A stretch of DNA of 64,000 nt. It comes from Arthrobacter luteolus NBRC 107841 (lineage in GTDB: Bacteria > Actinomycetota > Actinomycetes > Actinomycetales > Micrococcaceae). A program made the position numbers and the translations under genes. The notes below the pieces were generated by a model. That model had not been told where the DNA came from. It searched no databases and saw nothing but the letters and a program-made list of their open reading frames with translations. How positions within the stretch are numbered: position 1 is the first letter of the stretch; each line of letters begins with the position of its first letter. Of this stretch, positions 25,247 to 33,189 are shown piece after piece. The DNA lies in NCBI RefSeq assembly GCF_001552075.1, contig NZ_BCQM01000004.1:248001-312000 (forward strand), given 5' to 3'.

Positions 25247-26278
25247 CTAATCAGGGAACGACTCGTGATCCAGCGACACACGTGAGGGGGCTTTCATCAG
25301 CTCCGTATAGGCGGGCAGCGCAGCCAGTGCCGGAATGTTGAGATGCTGCCCGGATAGGCAGCCGGGCAGTAAGGGGCCTGCTGCTGAAGGGCTCACAACC
25401 GACGATCCGGAGCCCACCGGCATGAGGCCACCTTGCGGTGCTCCCGCTGGACCCCCGGAATCCGGGCCAGAAGACACGGATAGTGCGGCCTCTGGCGAGA
25501 CTTCAGCGCAGGACTCTGCCGTACCCACAGCCGTATCTCCATGACTGGTCATGACCTCGGATACCGCAGGGGCCAAGGCATCTTCATCCGCGAGCTGTTC
25601 TGTTGCCGTCGGGAGCTGCTCAGGGGCCGGTTGGCGGTCTGGGGCAAAGCGGGGGCTGTCGGCTGTGCCCTCTGTCACCGCGTCGATGTCCGGAAGCGCT
25701 GGAATTACCGGGCTCCCGCTGCAGCCAGCCGCGGGAGGGGCAGCGGGATCTCCCTGGCCTTCGGGACAACCCTGGCCAGCCCCGACGTCGTTGGCCGGGG
25801 GGAGGACGGGATGCAGAGTCTCGAGGAGGCCGTCTGCGGTCGGCCGAATTGTCTCTACCGCAAAGCCGGCAATGTCGTCGACCACAGTCAGGATGGGATC
25901 CGTGGCTGCAGGCAACGTCTGCGCGGGTACCACCGTCCTCACCACCGGAACGGTCTGTACCAGCTCGTCGACTGCCGTTGCTACCCCATGGACTGCCGGC
26001 TGGAGACGGGGCACATCTGGCAGGGAAATTTCCGGCGCGGGAGCCTGGGCCGGTGTCTGTGAGGAAGGCAGCAGGCCGTCCGTCACCTGATCGACGGCAT
26101 TCACGGCGGAATCCACGAGGCCCGCAGCAGAAACACTCACGCTTGCTGGAAGGGAATCCGGTTCAGGCAGGGGGTCGGCCGAAGCACCGGTGGCCGACAG
26201 AGTCAGCCAGGAGGCGGCTGCGGCGGCTCCCAGGAGCACAGGGCGGACGAACCGCCAAGCTCCTCGTGACGCCCTCAT
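25247..26278 (-). CDS. Secreted protein of unknown function, upstream of the chaplin-like gene
   Basis: A 343-residue exported product with a clear signal peptide (residues 1-35, ending GASA). I recognise no catalytic domain. Residues about 45-155 show a repeating pattern of short amphipathic segments of Val, Asp and Pro (VDSAVNAVDQVTDGLLP, VDELVQTVPVVRTVVP, ILTVVDDIAGFAVETIRP). The second half is Pro/Ala/Ser-rich, with four cysteines in two clusters. There is no sortase motif and no membrane helix at the end. The ATG has GGGGGG eight to thirteen bases upstream. It lies 84 bases before the chaplin-like gene on the same strand, so the two may be co-expressed cell-surface components. Confidence 0.65.
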   Translation of the reverse strand: MRASRGAWRFVRPVLLGAAAAASWLTLSATGASADPLPEPDSLPASVSVSAAGLVDSAVNAVDQVTDGLLPSSQTPAQAPAPEISLPDVPRLQPAVHGVATAVDELVQTVPVVRTVVPAQTLPAATDPILTVVDDIAGFAVETIRPTADGLLETLHPVLPPANDVGAGQGCPEGQGDPAAPPAAGCSGSPVIPALPDIDAVTEGTADSPRFAPDRQPAPEQLPTATEQLADEDALAPAVSEVMTSHGDTAVGTAESCAEVSPEAALSVSSGPDSGGPAGAPQGGLMPVGSGSSVVSPSAAGPLLPGCLSGQHLNIPALAALPAYTELMKAPSRVSLDHESFPD

Positions 26279-26301
26279 TCCGATGCCCCCCAGTCCAACA
26301 A

Positions 26302-26327
26302 ATAAGCACTTCCTTCACTATAAGCAC
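26302..26327 (-). promoter_or_regulatory. Direct repeats GTGCTTAT upstream of the secreted-protein gene
   Basis: Two identical eight-base copies (GTGCTTAT on the minus strand) lie 18 bases apart in an AT-rich patch, 24 bases before the start codon. TATAGT between them resembles a -10 element. This may be the promoter of the surface locus, with a repeat-binding regulator. Confidence 0.45.
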
Positions 26328-26371
26328 AGTAAAAACAGGGTGTCTACAGTCTGGCTCCCGTCCTGAACGAG

Positions 26372-26415
26372 AAGCGGCGCCGCCCGGTGGTCTTGAACCC
26401 CGGACGGCGCCGCTT
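26372..26415 (-). terminator. Strong hairpin downstream of the nuclease gene
   Basis: AAGCGGCGCCG pairs with CGGCGCCGCTT, and the stem continues inward with CCCGG and CCGG. It lies 34 bases after the stop codon of the minus-strand nuclease/nucleotidase gene. There is no long T-tract, as is usual in high-GC actinobacteria. Confidence 0.75.
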
Positions 26416-26448
26416 GGTCAGCGCTCAGAATTAGCTAGCAGGTGCGGA

Positions 26449-29400
26449 CTAGCCGCGGCCCACCGTGCAGAGCAGATACCGTGCATAGTCAACCGCGTAT
26501 TTCAGCCAGCCGCGCAGGTCCCACCAGTTTTTCGGCGGGATGGGCCGCACGCAGGTCGGCTGCTGCGGTCCGGCTTCGACCGTGACCGGAATCGTCACCG
26601 TGGTCCCCGATGGGGCCGCCGTGAGGACCAGCGAACCGTTGCCGGATGCCGACGCCGGGATGGCCGCGGTAACGCTCGCCGCTCCGCCGGTCACCGGAAC
26701 CGATCCCAGGGCGATGGCTGCACCGGCGGCCGGAACCCAGCTCACTGCGAGCGTGGTGTTGGCCGGGCTGCCCAGCGAGGTCAGGTCCAGCTTCTCCACT
26801 GTGAAGGTGGCGCTGGCACCCGCCTTCACAGTGGCAGGTGCGCCCTTGACGATAACGCCCTGCCGGGCGAAATCGGGGGAGACCGGGCTGTTGGCCTGGA
26901 GGTAGCTGATCCAGGCATCGCGGTCGATCAGCCCGGAGTCCCGGGTGTCGGTGCCCTGGGCGAAGGTGGAGAAATTGTCCCCGCCCTGTGCCAGGAAGCT
27001 GAACGTCCCCACCCGGTAGGCCCGGGCGGTGTCCAGCGGAGCGCCGTTGACGGTTACCGACTGGATCCTGGAACCGCGGGCCAGGTCCGGGTTATAGGTG
27101 TAGGTGACGTTGTCGGAGAGGCCCAGTGCCAGGAACGGCCGCGAACTTCCGTCCGGCTGCCACTGCTCCTCCAGGACTGCCTTCAGCTGCGCACCCGTGA
27201 GCGTGGTGGTCCACAGATTGTTCACGAACGGCAGGACGGCGTTGGCTTCGGCGTAGGTAATGACACCATCCGGGCCGTAATACAGCTCCGCGCGGAGCCC
27301 GCCGGGGTTGGTGATGCCGATTTCCGCACCGCCGCGCTCGGGAGCGCCCAGCGAAGAGAGCAGCGAGTCCGCCACGAGGTTGCCCAGCGTGGATTCGTTG
27401 GACCGGTCATCCCGGGAGGCGCCGGTAAAGGCCGTCGTGATGTCCGCGGTTACCGAGCCGACCGGCTGGTTGCCGACCTCGGCCGCGAACGCCAGGGCGG
27501 CGTCGACAATCCGCTTCACTTCAGCGACGGCCGGGTAGGCCGCCACCAGTTCGGCAGCAGGGGTGGCGGTCCGTGCGACGTTACCGGCCGTGTAGGAAAG
27601 CACCTCGTCCGTCTCGGCGTTGTACTCGAGCTCGATCTGACCGATGAACTCACCGTAGGAACCGGTCTGGACCACGGGGCGGGTTTTGCCCTCGACGCCG
27701 GGAACCGGTGCGTCCCACGCGTACTGCTTGTGCGTGTGCCCGGTGTAGATGGCATCCACCAGCGCGCTGGTTTCCGTCACGATCTCCGCGAACGCACCGC
27801 CGCCGGCAACCTCCTCCTCGAGGGTGGCGCCGTCGGGCGTGCCCGCACCGGCGCCTTCGTGGTATTCGGCAATGATGACGTCGGCCAGGCCCTCAGCCAC
27901 GAGCCGTTCGGCCACGCGGTTCACGGCTTCCACCGGGTCCCCGAACTCCAGGGCGGCGATGCCGCCGGGGCTGACCAGCGTACCGGTCTCCTCGGTCACC
28001 GCGCCGATCACGGCCACCTTCACGCCGTTGACGTCCAGGAGGGCGTACTCGGGCAGCGCCGGAGTGGTGGTGCCCTTGAGGTAGACATTGGCGCCGAGGT
28101 ACTCGAAGTCCGCGGCAGGAACCACCCGGTCGGTGAGGTCGGCGAAACCGCCGTCGAACTCATGGTTGCCGACCGCCGAGGCCCGCAGGCCCAGGGCGTT
28201 CAGGACGTCGATGGTCGGCTGGTCCTGCTGCACCGAGGAAGCGAACAGGGACGCGCCGATGTTGTCGCCGGCGGAGAGGAACAGCGAACTGCCCTCCGGC
28301 GCGGCGGCCTTTAGCTGTTCAACGGTTCCGGCGAAGTTGACGGTGTTGCCGTCGATCCGGCCGTGGAAGTCGTTGATGTTCAGCAGGTTCAGCTCGGTGG
28401 TTTCCGCCTCGGCCGGGGTCAGGTTCAGGCCCACCAGGATGGGGTCATGGTCCGAGGACCGGTAGGCGTCCGGAGCGTAGAAGCTGGTTACGTTGTAGTT
28501 GAACCGGCTGTATTCCAGTGCCACGGATTCCACGGAGTTGATGTTCCAGATGTCCGTTCCGGTGACGTCTTCGGCCGCTGCCGGGGACGCCAGGATGTGG
28601 TCCAGGGACCCGACCAGGCCGCCGAAGGCGTAGGAGTGCTTGCCCGTGGCGTCACCCAGGTTCACGTATCCGGCCTCTGCCAGGATGCGCATGGGGTCCT
28701 CGGCGGCGTAGGAGTTGAAGTCACCCAGCAGGAAAACCCGCTCCGTGCCCGCGTCGGCCGCCACGGTGTCGGCGAAGGACACCAGTGCCTGCGCCTGGCG
28801 GACCCGGTCGGCGTTCCAGCCGCCCTGGCCGTTGTCCGCGTTTTCCCCGGAGGCCGGGGGTGAGCCCTTGGACTTGAAGTGGTTCGCGATGGCCACGAAG
28901 GATTCGCTGTCCGCTCCGCCGGCAGGCTTGAAGGCCTGGGCCAGCGGTTCACGGGCGTTGGAGAACACGCTTTCGTCATTGAGGATCACGGATTCGCCGA
29001 CAGGTTCAGCGTTCGCGGTCCGGTAGATGAAGGCCGTGCGGATGACGTCTTCGGCGTCGGGGAGGGCCGCGGGGGAGCGGACGTAGTCCCAGGTGCCGGG
29101 GGACACCGCGTTCAGGGCCGCAGTCAGGTGGGCGAGTGCCGTGTCACGGTCCTGCCCCAGCGCTGAGGAGTTCTCGATTTCCATCAGCCCGACGACGTCG
29201 GCGCCGAGTGCGTTGATCGCCTGGACGATCTTGGCCTGCTGGCGTTCCAGATTGGCCGCGTCGGCGGCACCGCGGGCGTCGCAGCCGCCGCGGACCGTGA
29301 TCGGGGCTCCGGAACGGTCGTTGAAATAGGTGCAGCCGGTGAGCTGGTCACCGGTGGTGCTGAAGTAGTTCAGCACGTTGAAGGACGCCAGTTTGAGGTT

Positions 29401-30915
29401 CCCGCCGACGCTTTGCGGTGCGGCGGTGCGGGTGTTCTCGAACGACGCCGGCTGGACCGTGGCCGCGTTGGCCGGGGTCAGCTCGGTGAGCGGCTGGAAC
29501 TTCCAGGCGCTGTTGCGGAAATCCAGGATCACATTCGTGGTGAACGCAGCCGGCGCCCCAACACGGACCGGGCCGGACGGGGTCAGGTACGGCAGCGGTT
29601 TGGACTGGTTCGCCGCAGCAAGGAAATTGGTGGTGGCGCCGTCGTCGAGCTTCACGGCCTTGGCCGCATTCCCTGCGGCAACAGCCGCGTGCTCCGGCGT
29701 TCCCAGGGGTGCGACGGCGGTGGGCTGGACCAGTGGTTCGGTACCGGCTGCGAGGCCGATCTCCGCGTACTGGTTCAGGGAGAAGTTATCGGTGACGGTG
29801 AAGTCGCCCTGGGGAGCAAGGAGCATGCCCTCCAGGGTTTCCCGTTCCGCGTCAGTGGCAGGCCAGGCGACGTTGGCTGGCTTAACCTCTTCGGCCGGCT
29901 CGGTGAGTTTGGTCAGGGCGCCGGCGGCGACCGTGAGCTGCGTGAGCCCGAAGTACTCGCCCACGGTGCCCGTGACTTCGACGTAGTCGCCAACAGCGAC
30001 CTGGCCCACGGTAGCTGCGGAGAACACGAAGATGCCGTCCGAAGCGGTGTGTGTGGCGGGATCGATCGTGCCGCCGGTTCCCGGGGTCTGCAGGTAATAG
30101 CCGCTGAATCCGCCCGTGGGGTAGGCCGCGGTGACCTTGCCGCGGGTGGTGACGTTCTGCCCGACGAGCGGGCTCGCATCGCCGGTTCCCTGGATGGCGG
30201 CAATGGCGACCGTACCGTCGGGCGGATCCGTGGGATCCGGCGGGTCGGTCGGATCAACGGGGCCCGTGCCGCCGCCGGCGGTGTTGGTTGGGGTGACCGT
30301 ACCGCTGAGCGTGAAGTCAGCCGCGTTGTTGTTCGTGTCCGCGAATCCCGTGCGGTTTAAGGACTTCGGGTCGCTGTTGCCCGCGGGTGCGGCGGCGGGT
30401 GCGGTTTCGAAGGTGTTCGAGGTGCCGTAGCCCAGCAGGTCAACGACGCCGGGCTGGCCGATCACCGAGCCGGTGGGGAGCGGGTTGACGGCCGTCGCCT
30501 GGTTGGCGAGCACCAGGGTTCCGGCGGCACCGGAGAAGCTGGCCCCGATGGTTGCATCCGCGGTGGGGAGGGCGGTGCCGGTTGTGCCGTTGCTGGCGCC
30601 CTGGATGAGGTAGTGGCCCCCGGCCGGAATGGTTCCACTGAGCCGGCCGATTCCGGACGGCGCCGTGGTTGTTCCCGCGGCGCGGTACTGCAGTGACCAG
30701 CCCTCCAGGCTGACCGGGGCGCTGGTGGGGTTGTAGAGCTCTACGAATTTATTGGTAAAGGGGGCGTTGGCGCTGCCGCCGCTCAGGTACGCCTCATTAA
30801 TGATGACGCCGCCCCCGCCTTCCTCGGCGTGGGCGGGCAGTGCCGCCAGGGGGCCGGCCAGCAGGCCGGCTGACAGTGCTGTTCCCAGCACCGCCTTCCA
30901 TCTCGTAGGTCTCAT
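26449..30915 (-). CDS. Exported ExeM/NucH-type endonuclease fused to a 5'-nucleotidase
   Basis: A 1488-residue secreted enzyme that probably degrades extracellular DNA and frees phosphate. Order: signal peptide (1-30), lamin-tail domain starting IINEAYLSGGSANAPF (about 36-170), a DPTDPPDPTDPPDG linker, an OB-like domain (about 235-345), and an exo/endonuclease domain (about 505-835) with LKLASFNVLNYF, VVGLMEIEN, LLGDFNS and SDHDPILV. A calcineurin-like phosphatase follows, starting NINDFHGRID at about 845 with GNHEFDGG and TGHTHKQY, then a 5'-nucleotidase C-terminal domain with NPGGLRAELY and QGGDNFSTF, then an Ig-like domain. It ends in a two-cysteine tail (WWDLRGWLKYAVDYARYLL) without sortase signal. 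All metal motifs are intact. Confidence 0.92.
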   Translation of the reverse strand: MRPTRWKAVLGTALSAGLLAGPLAALPAHAEEGGGGVIINEAYLSGGSANAPFTNKFVELYNPTSAPVSLEGWSLQYRAAGTTTAPSGIGRLSGTIPAGGHYLIQGASNGTTGTALPTADATIGASFSGAAGTLVLANQATAVNPLPTGSVIGQPGVVDLLGYGTSNTFETAPAAAPAGNSDPKSLNRTGFADTNNNAADFTLSGTVTPTNTAGGGTGPVDPTDPPDPTDPPDGTVAIAAIQGTGDASPLVGQNVTTRGKVTAAYPTGGFSGYYLQTPGTGGTIDPATHTASDGIFVFSAATVGQVAVGDYVEVTGTVGEYFGLTQLTVAAGALTKLTEPAEEVKPANVAWPATDAERETLEGMLLAPQGDFTVTDNFSLNQYAEIGLAAGTEPLVQPTAVAPLGTPEHAAVAAGNAAKAVKLDDGATTNFLAAANQSKPLPYLTPSGPVRVGAPAAFTTNVILDFRNSAWKFQPLTELTPANAATVQPASFENTRTAAPQSVGGNLKLASFNVLNYFSTTGDQLTGCTYFNDRSGAPITVRGGCDARGAADAANLERQQAKIVQAINALGADVVGLMEIENSSALGQDRDTALAHLTAALNAVSPGTWDYVRSPAALPDAEDVIRTAFIYRTANAEPVGESVILNDESVFSNAREPLAQAFKPAGGADSESFVAIANHFKSKGSPPASGENADNGQGGWNADRVRQAQALVSFADTVAADAGTERVFLLGDFNSYAAEDPMRILAEAGYVNLGDATGKHSYAFGGLVGSLDHILASPAAAEDVTGTDIWNINSVESVALEYSRFNYNVTSFYAPDAYRSSDHDPILVGLNLTPAEAETTELNLLNINDFHGRIDGNTVNFAGTVEQLKAAAPEGSSLFLSAGDNIGASLFASSVQQDQPTIDVLNALGLRASAVGNHEFDGGFADLTDRVVPAADFEYLGANVYLKGTTTPALPEYALLDVNGVKVAVIGAVTEETGTLVSPGGIAALEFGDPVEAVNRVAERLVAEGLADVIIAEYHEGAGAGTPDGATLEEEVAGGGAFAEIVTETSALVDAIYTGHTHKQYAWDAPVPGVEGKTRPVVQTGSYGEFIGQIELEYNAETDEVLSYTAGNVARTATPAAELVAAYPAVAEVKRIVDAALAFAAEVGNQPVGSVTADITTAFTGASRDDRSNESTLGNLVADSLLSSLGAPERGGAEIGITNPGGLRAELYYGPDGVITYAEANAVLPFVNNLWTTTLTGAQLKAVLEEQWQPDGSSRPFLALGLSDNVTYTYNPDLARGSRIQSVTVNGAPLDTARAYRVGTFSFLAQGGDNFSTFAQGTDTRDSGLIDRDAWISYLQANSPVSPDFARQGVIVKGAPATVKAGASATFTVEKLDLTSLGSPANTTLAVSWVPAAGAAIALGSVPVTGGAASVTAAIPASASGNGSLVLTAAPSGTTVTIPVTVEAGPQQPTCVRPIPPKNWWDLRGWLKYAVDYARYLLCTVGRG

Positions 30916-31087
30916 GCCTCATGCTCCTCGAAGAAAGTGGTGCCGCAGCAGGGCAAGCAGAAGCGGCCCGGATGGTACGGCAGTGGGGTGCGGTGAACCC
31001 TCTTTGCATATCCCAGCCCAAGGGCTTTGACCAGTGGAATTCACCGGTTTGAAGTCCGAACCGGCACTGGCTCTTGACAAAGTGAAA

Positions 31088-31120
31088 GAGGGCCCCGGCA
31101 CAGTGTGTGCCGAGGCCCTC
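31088..31120 (-). terminator. Hairpin terminator after the lipoprotein gene
   Basis: A 15-base stem (GAGGGCCCCGGCACA with TGTGCCGAGGCCCTC, one mismatch) and a three-base loop lie 15 bases past the lipoprotein stop. On the minus strand the stem is followed by a T-rich run (TCTTTCACTTT). Confidence 0.8.
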
Positions 31121-31134
31121 CTGCAGGCGGAAAG

Positions 31135-31698
31135 TTAGATCTGCGCGTTGCGCACCGAGTTGGTCAGCGGTGAGCCGTCCACCCGGTAAACCGTGCAGAG
31201 GATTTCCCGGTCCCCGCCCAGGGTCCAGGAGTAGGACGTCGGCGTGATGAGGCCGATGTCCAGGACCGAGGTCTGGTAATCCGCGCCGATGTAGGGCTGG
31301 AACTCGGCGACGCAGAATTCCGCCGCTGCTTCGTCAACGGCTGTCTCGCCCGGGTACTCGCTGCCCGCCATGTCCATGGCGGCATAAACTTCACTGTCGT
31401 GCTCCTGCGTGCACGGCAGGACGTCCACTTCGGTGATCTGATCGCCGTCAGGTTCGATCAGGCAGTCGCCGACGTTCAGATCAATCGCGTCCACCGTTTC
31501 CGGGGAAACGTCTTCAACTTCTTCAACTACCTTCTCAGCGGTAGGGGAAGCGGCTGCGGAGGACGGTTTCTCGTCCGCCGCAGCATTGCCGCCGCCGGAG
31601 GACAGCGGAACGGCGCAGCCTGCCAGCAGTGCCGTCAGCGATGCTGCGGCGAGGATTCTTCCGGCTCGGGACAGAGACGTCTTGTGGGCCGAATACAT
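31135..31698 (-). CDS. Lipoprotein of the septum-formation family
   Basis: A 187-residue lipoprotein. The signal ends in the lipobox LLAGC with Cys28, so it should be attached to the outer face of the membrane. After a Ser/Ala/Glu-rich linker, the domain shows the Septum_form (PF13845-like) pattern: DLNVGDCLIEPDGD, LPCTQEHDSEVYAAM, FCVAEF and a late ILCTVYR. The four domain cysteines probably form two disulfides. Two ATGs lie six bases apart. The second (31696-31698) is eight bases from GAGGAG and is preferred over the first, which is only two bases away. The family name derives from a Corynebacterium study; its exact role here is unknown. It is a single gene. Confidence 0.82.
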   Translation of the reverse strand: MYSAHKTSLSRAGRILAAASLTALLAGCAVPLSSGGGNAAADEKPSSAAASPTAEKVVEEVEDVSPETVDAIDLNVGDCLIEPDGDQITEVDVLPCTQEHDSEVYAAMDMAGSEYPGETAVDEAAAEFCVAEFQPYIGADYQTSVLDIGLITPTSYSWTLGGDREILCTVYRVDGSPLTNSVRNAQI

Positions 31699-31842
31699 AG
31701 TCATAGCTCCTCGATAGAAAATGGTTTAGTGGTCCACCCCCCAAATGGGCCGGAAACCACGTGTCAACCATATTTGAGGGAAAGCATGCTGATGAATCCG
31801 CAAAGTAATATGCGGGTGCAATATGCGTTGACATGCAACGGC

Positions 31843-31877
31843 ACAAAAAAGCACCCCGGCTCAGTGAACCGGGGTGC
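31843..31877 (-). terminator. Rho-independent terminator after tRNA-Ser
   Basis: On the minus strand, GCACCCCGG and CCGGGGTGC form a stem with an eight-base loop, followed by TTTTTT. It lies seven bases past the tRNA 3' end, a classic intrinsic terminator. Confidence 0.93.
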
Positions 31878-31883
31878 AAATGC

Positions 31884-31970
31884 GGAAGGTAAGGGATTCG
31901 AACCCTTGGTACGGGGTTACCGCACACTGGTTTTCAAGACCAGCTCCATCGGCCGCTCGGACAACCTTCC
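31884..31970 (-). tRNA. tRNA-Ser (anticodon UGA)
   Basis: An 87-base class II tRNA on the minus strand. The acceptor stem GGAAGGT pairs with ACCTTCC. The anticodon loop CTTGAAA inside stem CTGGT/ACCAG gives anticodon TGA (serine, UCA codons). It has a long variable arm and the T arm GGTTCGAATCC. CCA is not encoded. An intrinsic terminator follows directly. Confidence 0.96.
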
Positions 31971-32032
31971 CCGCTAGTAGTCTGGCAGATGAGCCCAATT
32001 CGCCAAAATCTTCGCCACCCTCAGGAGGCCTC

Positions 32033-33010
32033 ATGAAAGCCATCGTTATCACCGAACCGGGCGGTCCCGGGGTCCTGGAACTCCGGGACGTCCCCGCCCC
32101 GGTGCCCGGCCCGGGCGAGGTCCTGATTGATGTGGCCGCTGCCGGACTGAACCGCGCGGATGTCCTGCAGCGGATGGGTAACTACCCCGTGCCGCCGGGC
32201 GCCCCCGAATACCCCGGGCTGGAGGTCTCCGGCCGGGTGGCCGCGGTGGGAACGGGTGTCGAGGGTCTGGAGGTGGGGGCCGACGTCGCCGCCCTCCTCT
32301 CCGGCGGCGGTTACGCCGAGCAGGTGGCGGTGCCCGCCGGCCAGGTGCTGCCGGTGCCGCCGGAACTGGACCTGGTCACTGCCGCGGCCCTGCCGGAGGT
32401 GGCCGCAACGGTCTTTTCGAACCTTTTTATGGCTGCCGGTGTCCGGGAAGGTGAGTATGTCCTCATCCACGGCGGTGCGGGCGGAATCGGCACCATGGCA
32501 ATCCAGCTGACGGCCGCCTTCGGTGCAGTGCCGCTGGTTACTGCCTCCAGCGCCTCGAAGCTGGAACTCGCACGCAGCCTGGGAGCCAAAGGCCTCATTA
32601 ACTACAAGGAGCAGGACTTTGTGGAAGAAGTCCGGAAAGCCACAGGCGGTCACGGTGCGGATGTGATCCTCGATGTGATGGGCGCAAAGTACCTGCAGCG
32701 GAACGTCGAGGCGCTCGCGGCCGGCGGCCGGCTGGTTATCATCGGGCTGCAGGGCGGAACCCGTGCGGAGATCGACCTCGGTGCCCTGATGTCCAAACGC
32801 TGTGCGGTGATGGGCACCACCCTGCGGGGGCGGCCGGAGGAAGAGAAGAGCGCCATTATGGCCGCCGTCGGGGAGTACGTCTGGCCGATGCTTCGGGACG
32901 GGACGGTCAAGCCGCTGGTGGACCGCACATTCCCGCTCGCGGAAGCAGCCGCCGCGCACGAGTACTTCGATTCCGGCCGGCATACCGGCAAAATCCTGCT
33001 GACGGTCTAG
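32033..33010 (+). CDS. NAD(P)H-quinone oxidoreductase (zeta-crystallin-like)
   Basis: A 325-residue medium-chain dehydrogenase of the quinone oxidoreductase group, expected to reduce quinones with NADPH and lacking the zinc sites of alcohol dehydrogenases. It has GLNRADVLQRMGNYPVPPGAP near residue 45, the quinone-oxidoreductase signature, and the NADPH-binding motif HGGAGGIGTMAIQL near residue 150. AGGAGG five bases before the ATG at 32033 fixes the start. The frame is open further upstream through the antisense of the tRNA, which is not coding. It stands alone, running away from the tRNA gene. Confidence 0.93.
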   Translation: MKAIVITEPGGPGVLELRDVPAPVPGPGEVLIDVAAAGLNRADVLQRMGNYPVPPGAPEYPGLEVSGRVAAVGTGVEGLEVGADVAALLSGGGYAEQVAVPAGQVLPVPPELDLVTAAALPEVAATVFSNLFMAAGVREGEYVLIHGGAGGIGTMAIQLTAAFGAVPLVTASSASKLELARSLGAKGLINYKEQDFVEEVRKATGGHGADVILDVMGAKYLQRNVEALAAGGRLVIIGLQGGTRAEIDLGALMSKRCAVMGTTLRGRPEEEKSAIMAAVGEYVWPMLRDGTVKPLVDRTFPLAEAAAAHEYFDSGRHTGKILLTV

Positions 33011-33054
33011 CCCCGGCGGTCGCCCGCCGCAAAACTCCACTTAGCGCAAAAACA

Positions 33055-33085
33055 GGCACGGCCGCCGAACACCGGTGGCCGTGCC
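33055..33085 (+). terminator. Hairpin after the quinone oxidoreductase
   Basis: GGCACGGCC and GGCCGTGCC pair, with a shorter inner stem, 45 bases past the stop codon. No T-tract follows, so this is a weaker terminator candidate. Confidence 0.5.
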
Positions 33086-33189
33086 GGTGTGTATGTGACC
33101 TGGAACACCCCTGCCGCTGCTACCCTCGTGCGCATCACCCGCACCCCGCCACAAGGTGCGGAACCGCACTGCTGACAAGGGGAAGCACC

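Noticed and set aside
25603-28314. Open frame of 903 codons on the plus strand
   Set aside because: It is antisense to the nuclease gene and the secreted-protein gene, Arg/Gly/Pro-rich, and matches no family; a product of high GC.
31073-31078. TTGACA as a plus-strand promoter
   Set aside because: No -10 element at proper distance and no plus-strand gene follows it before the tRNA and its terminator.
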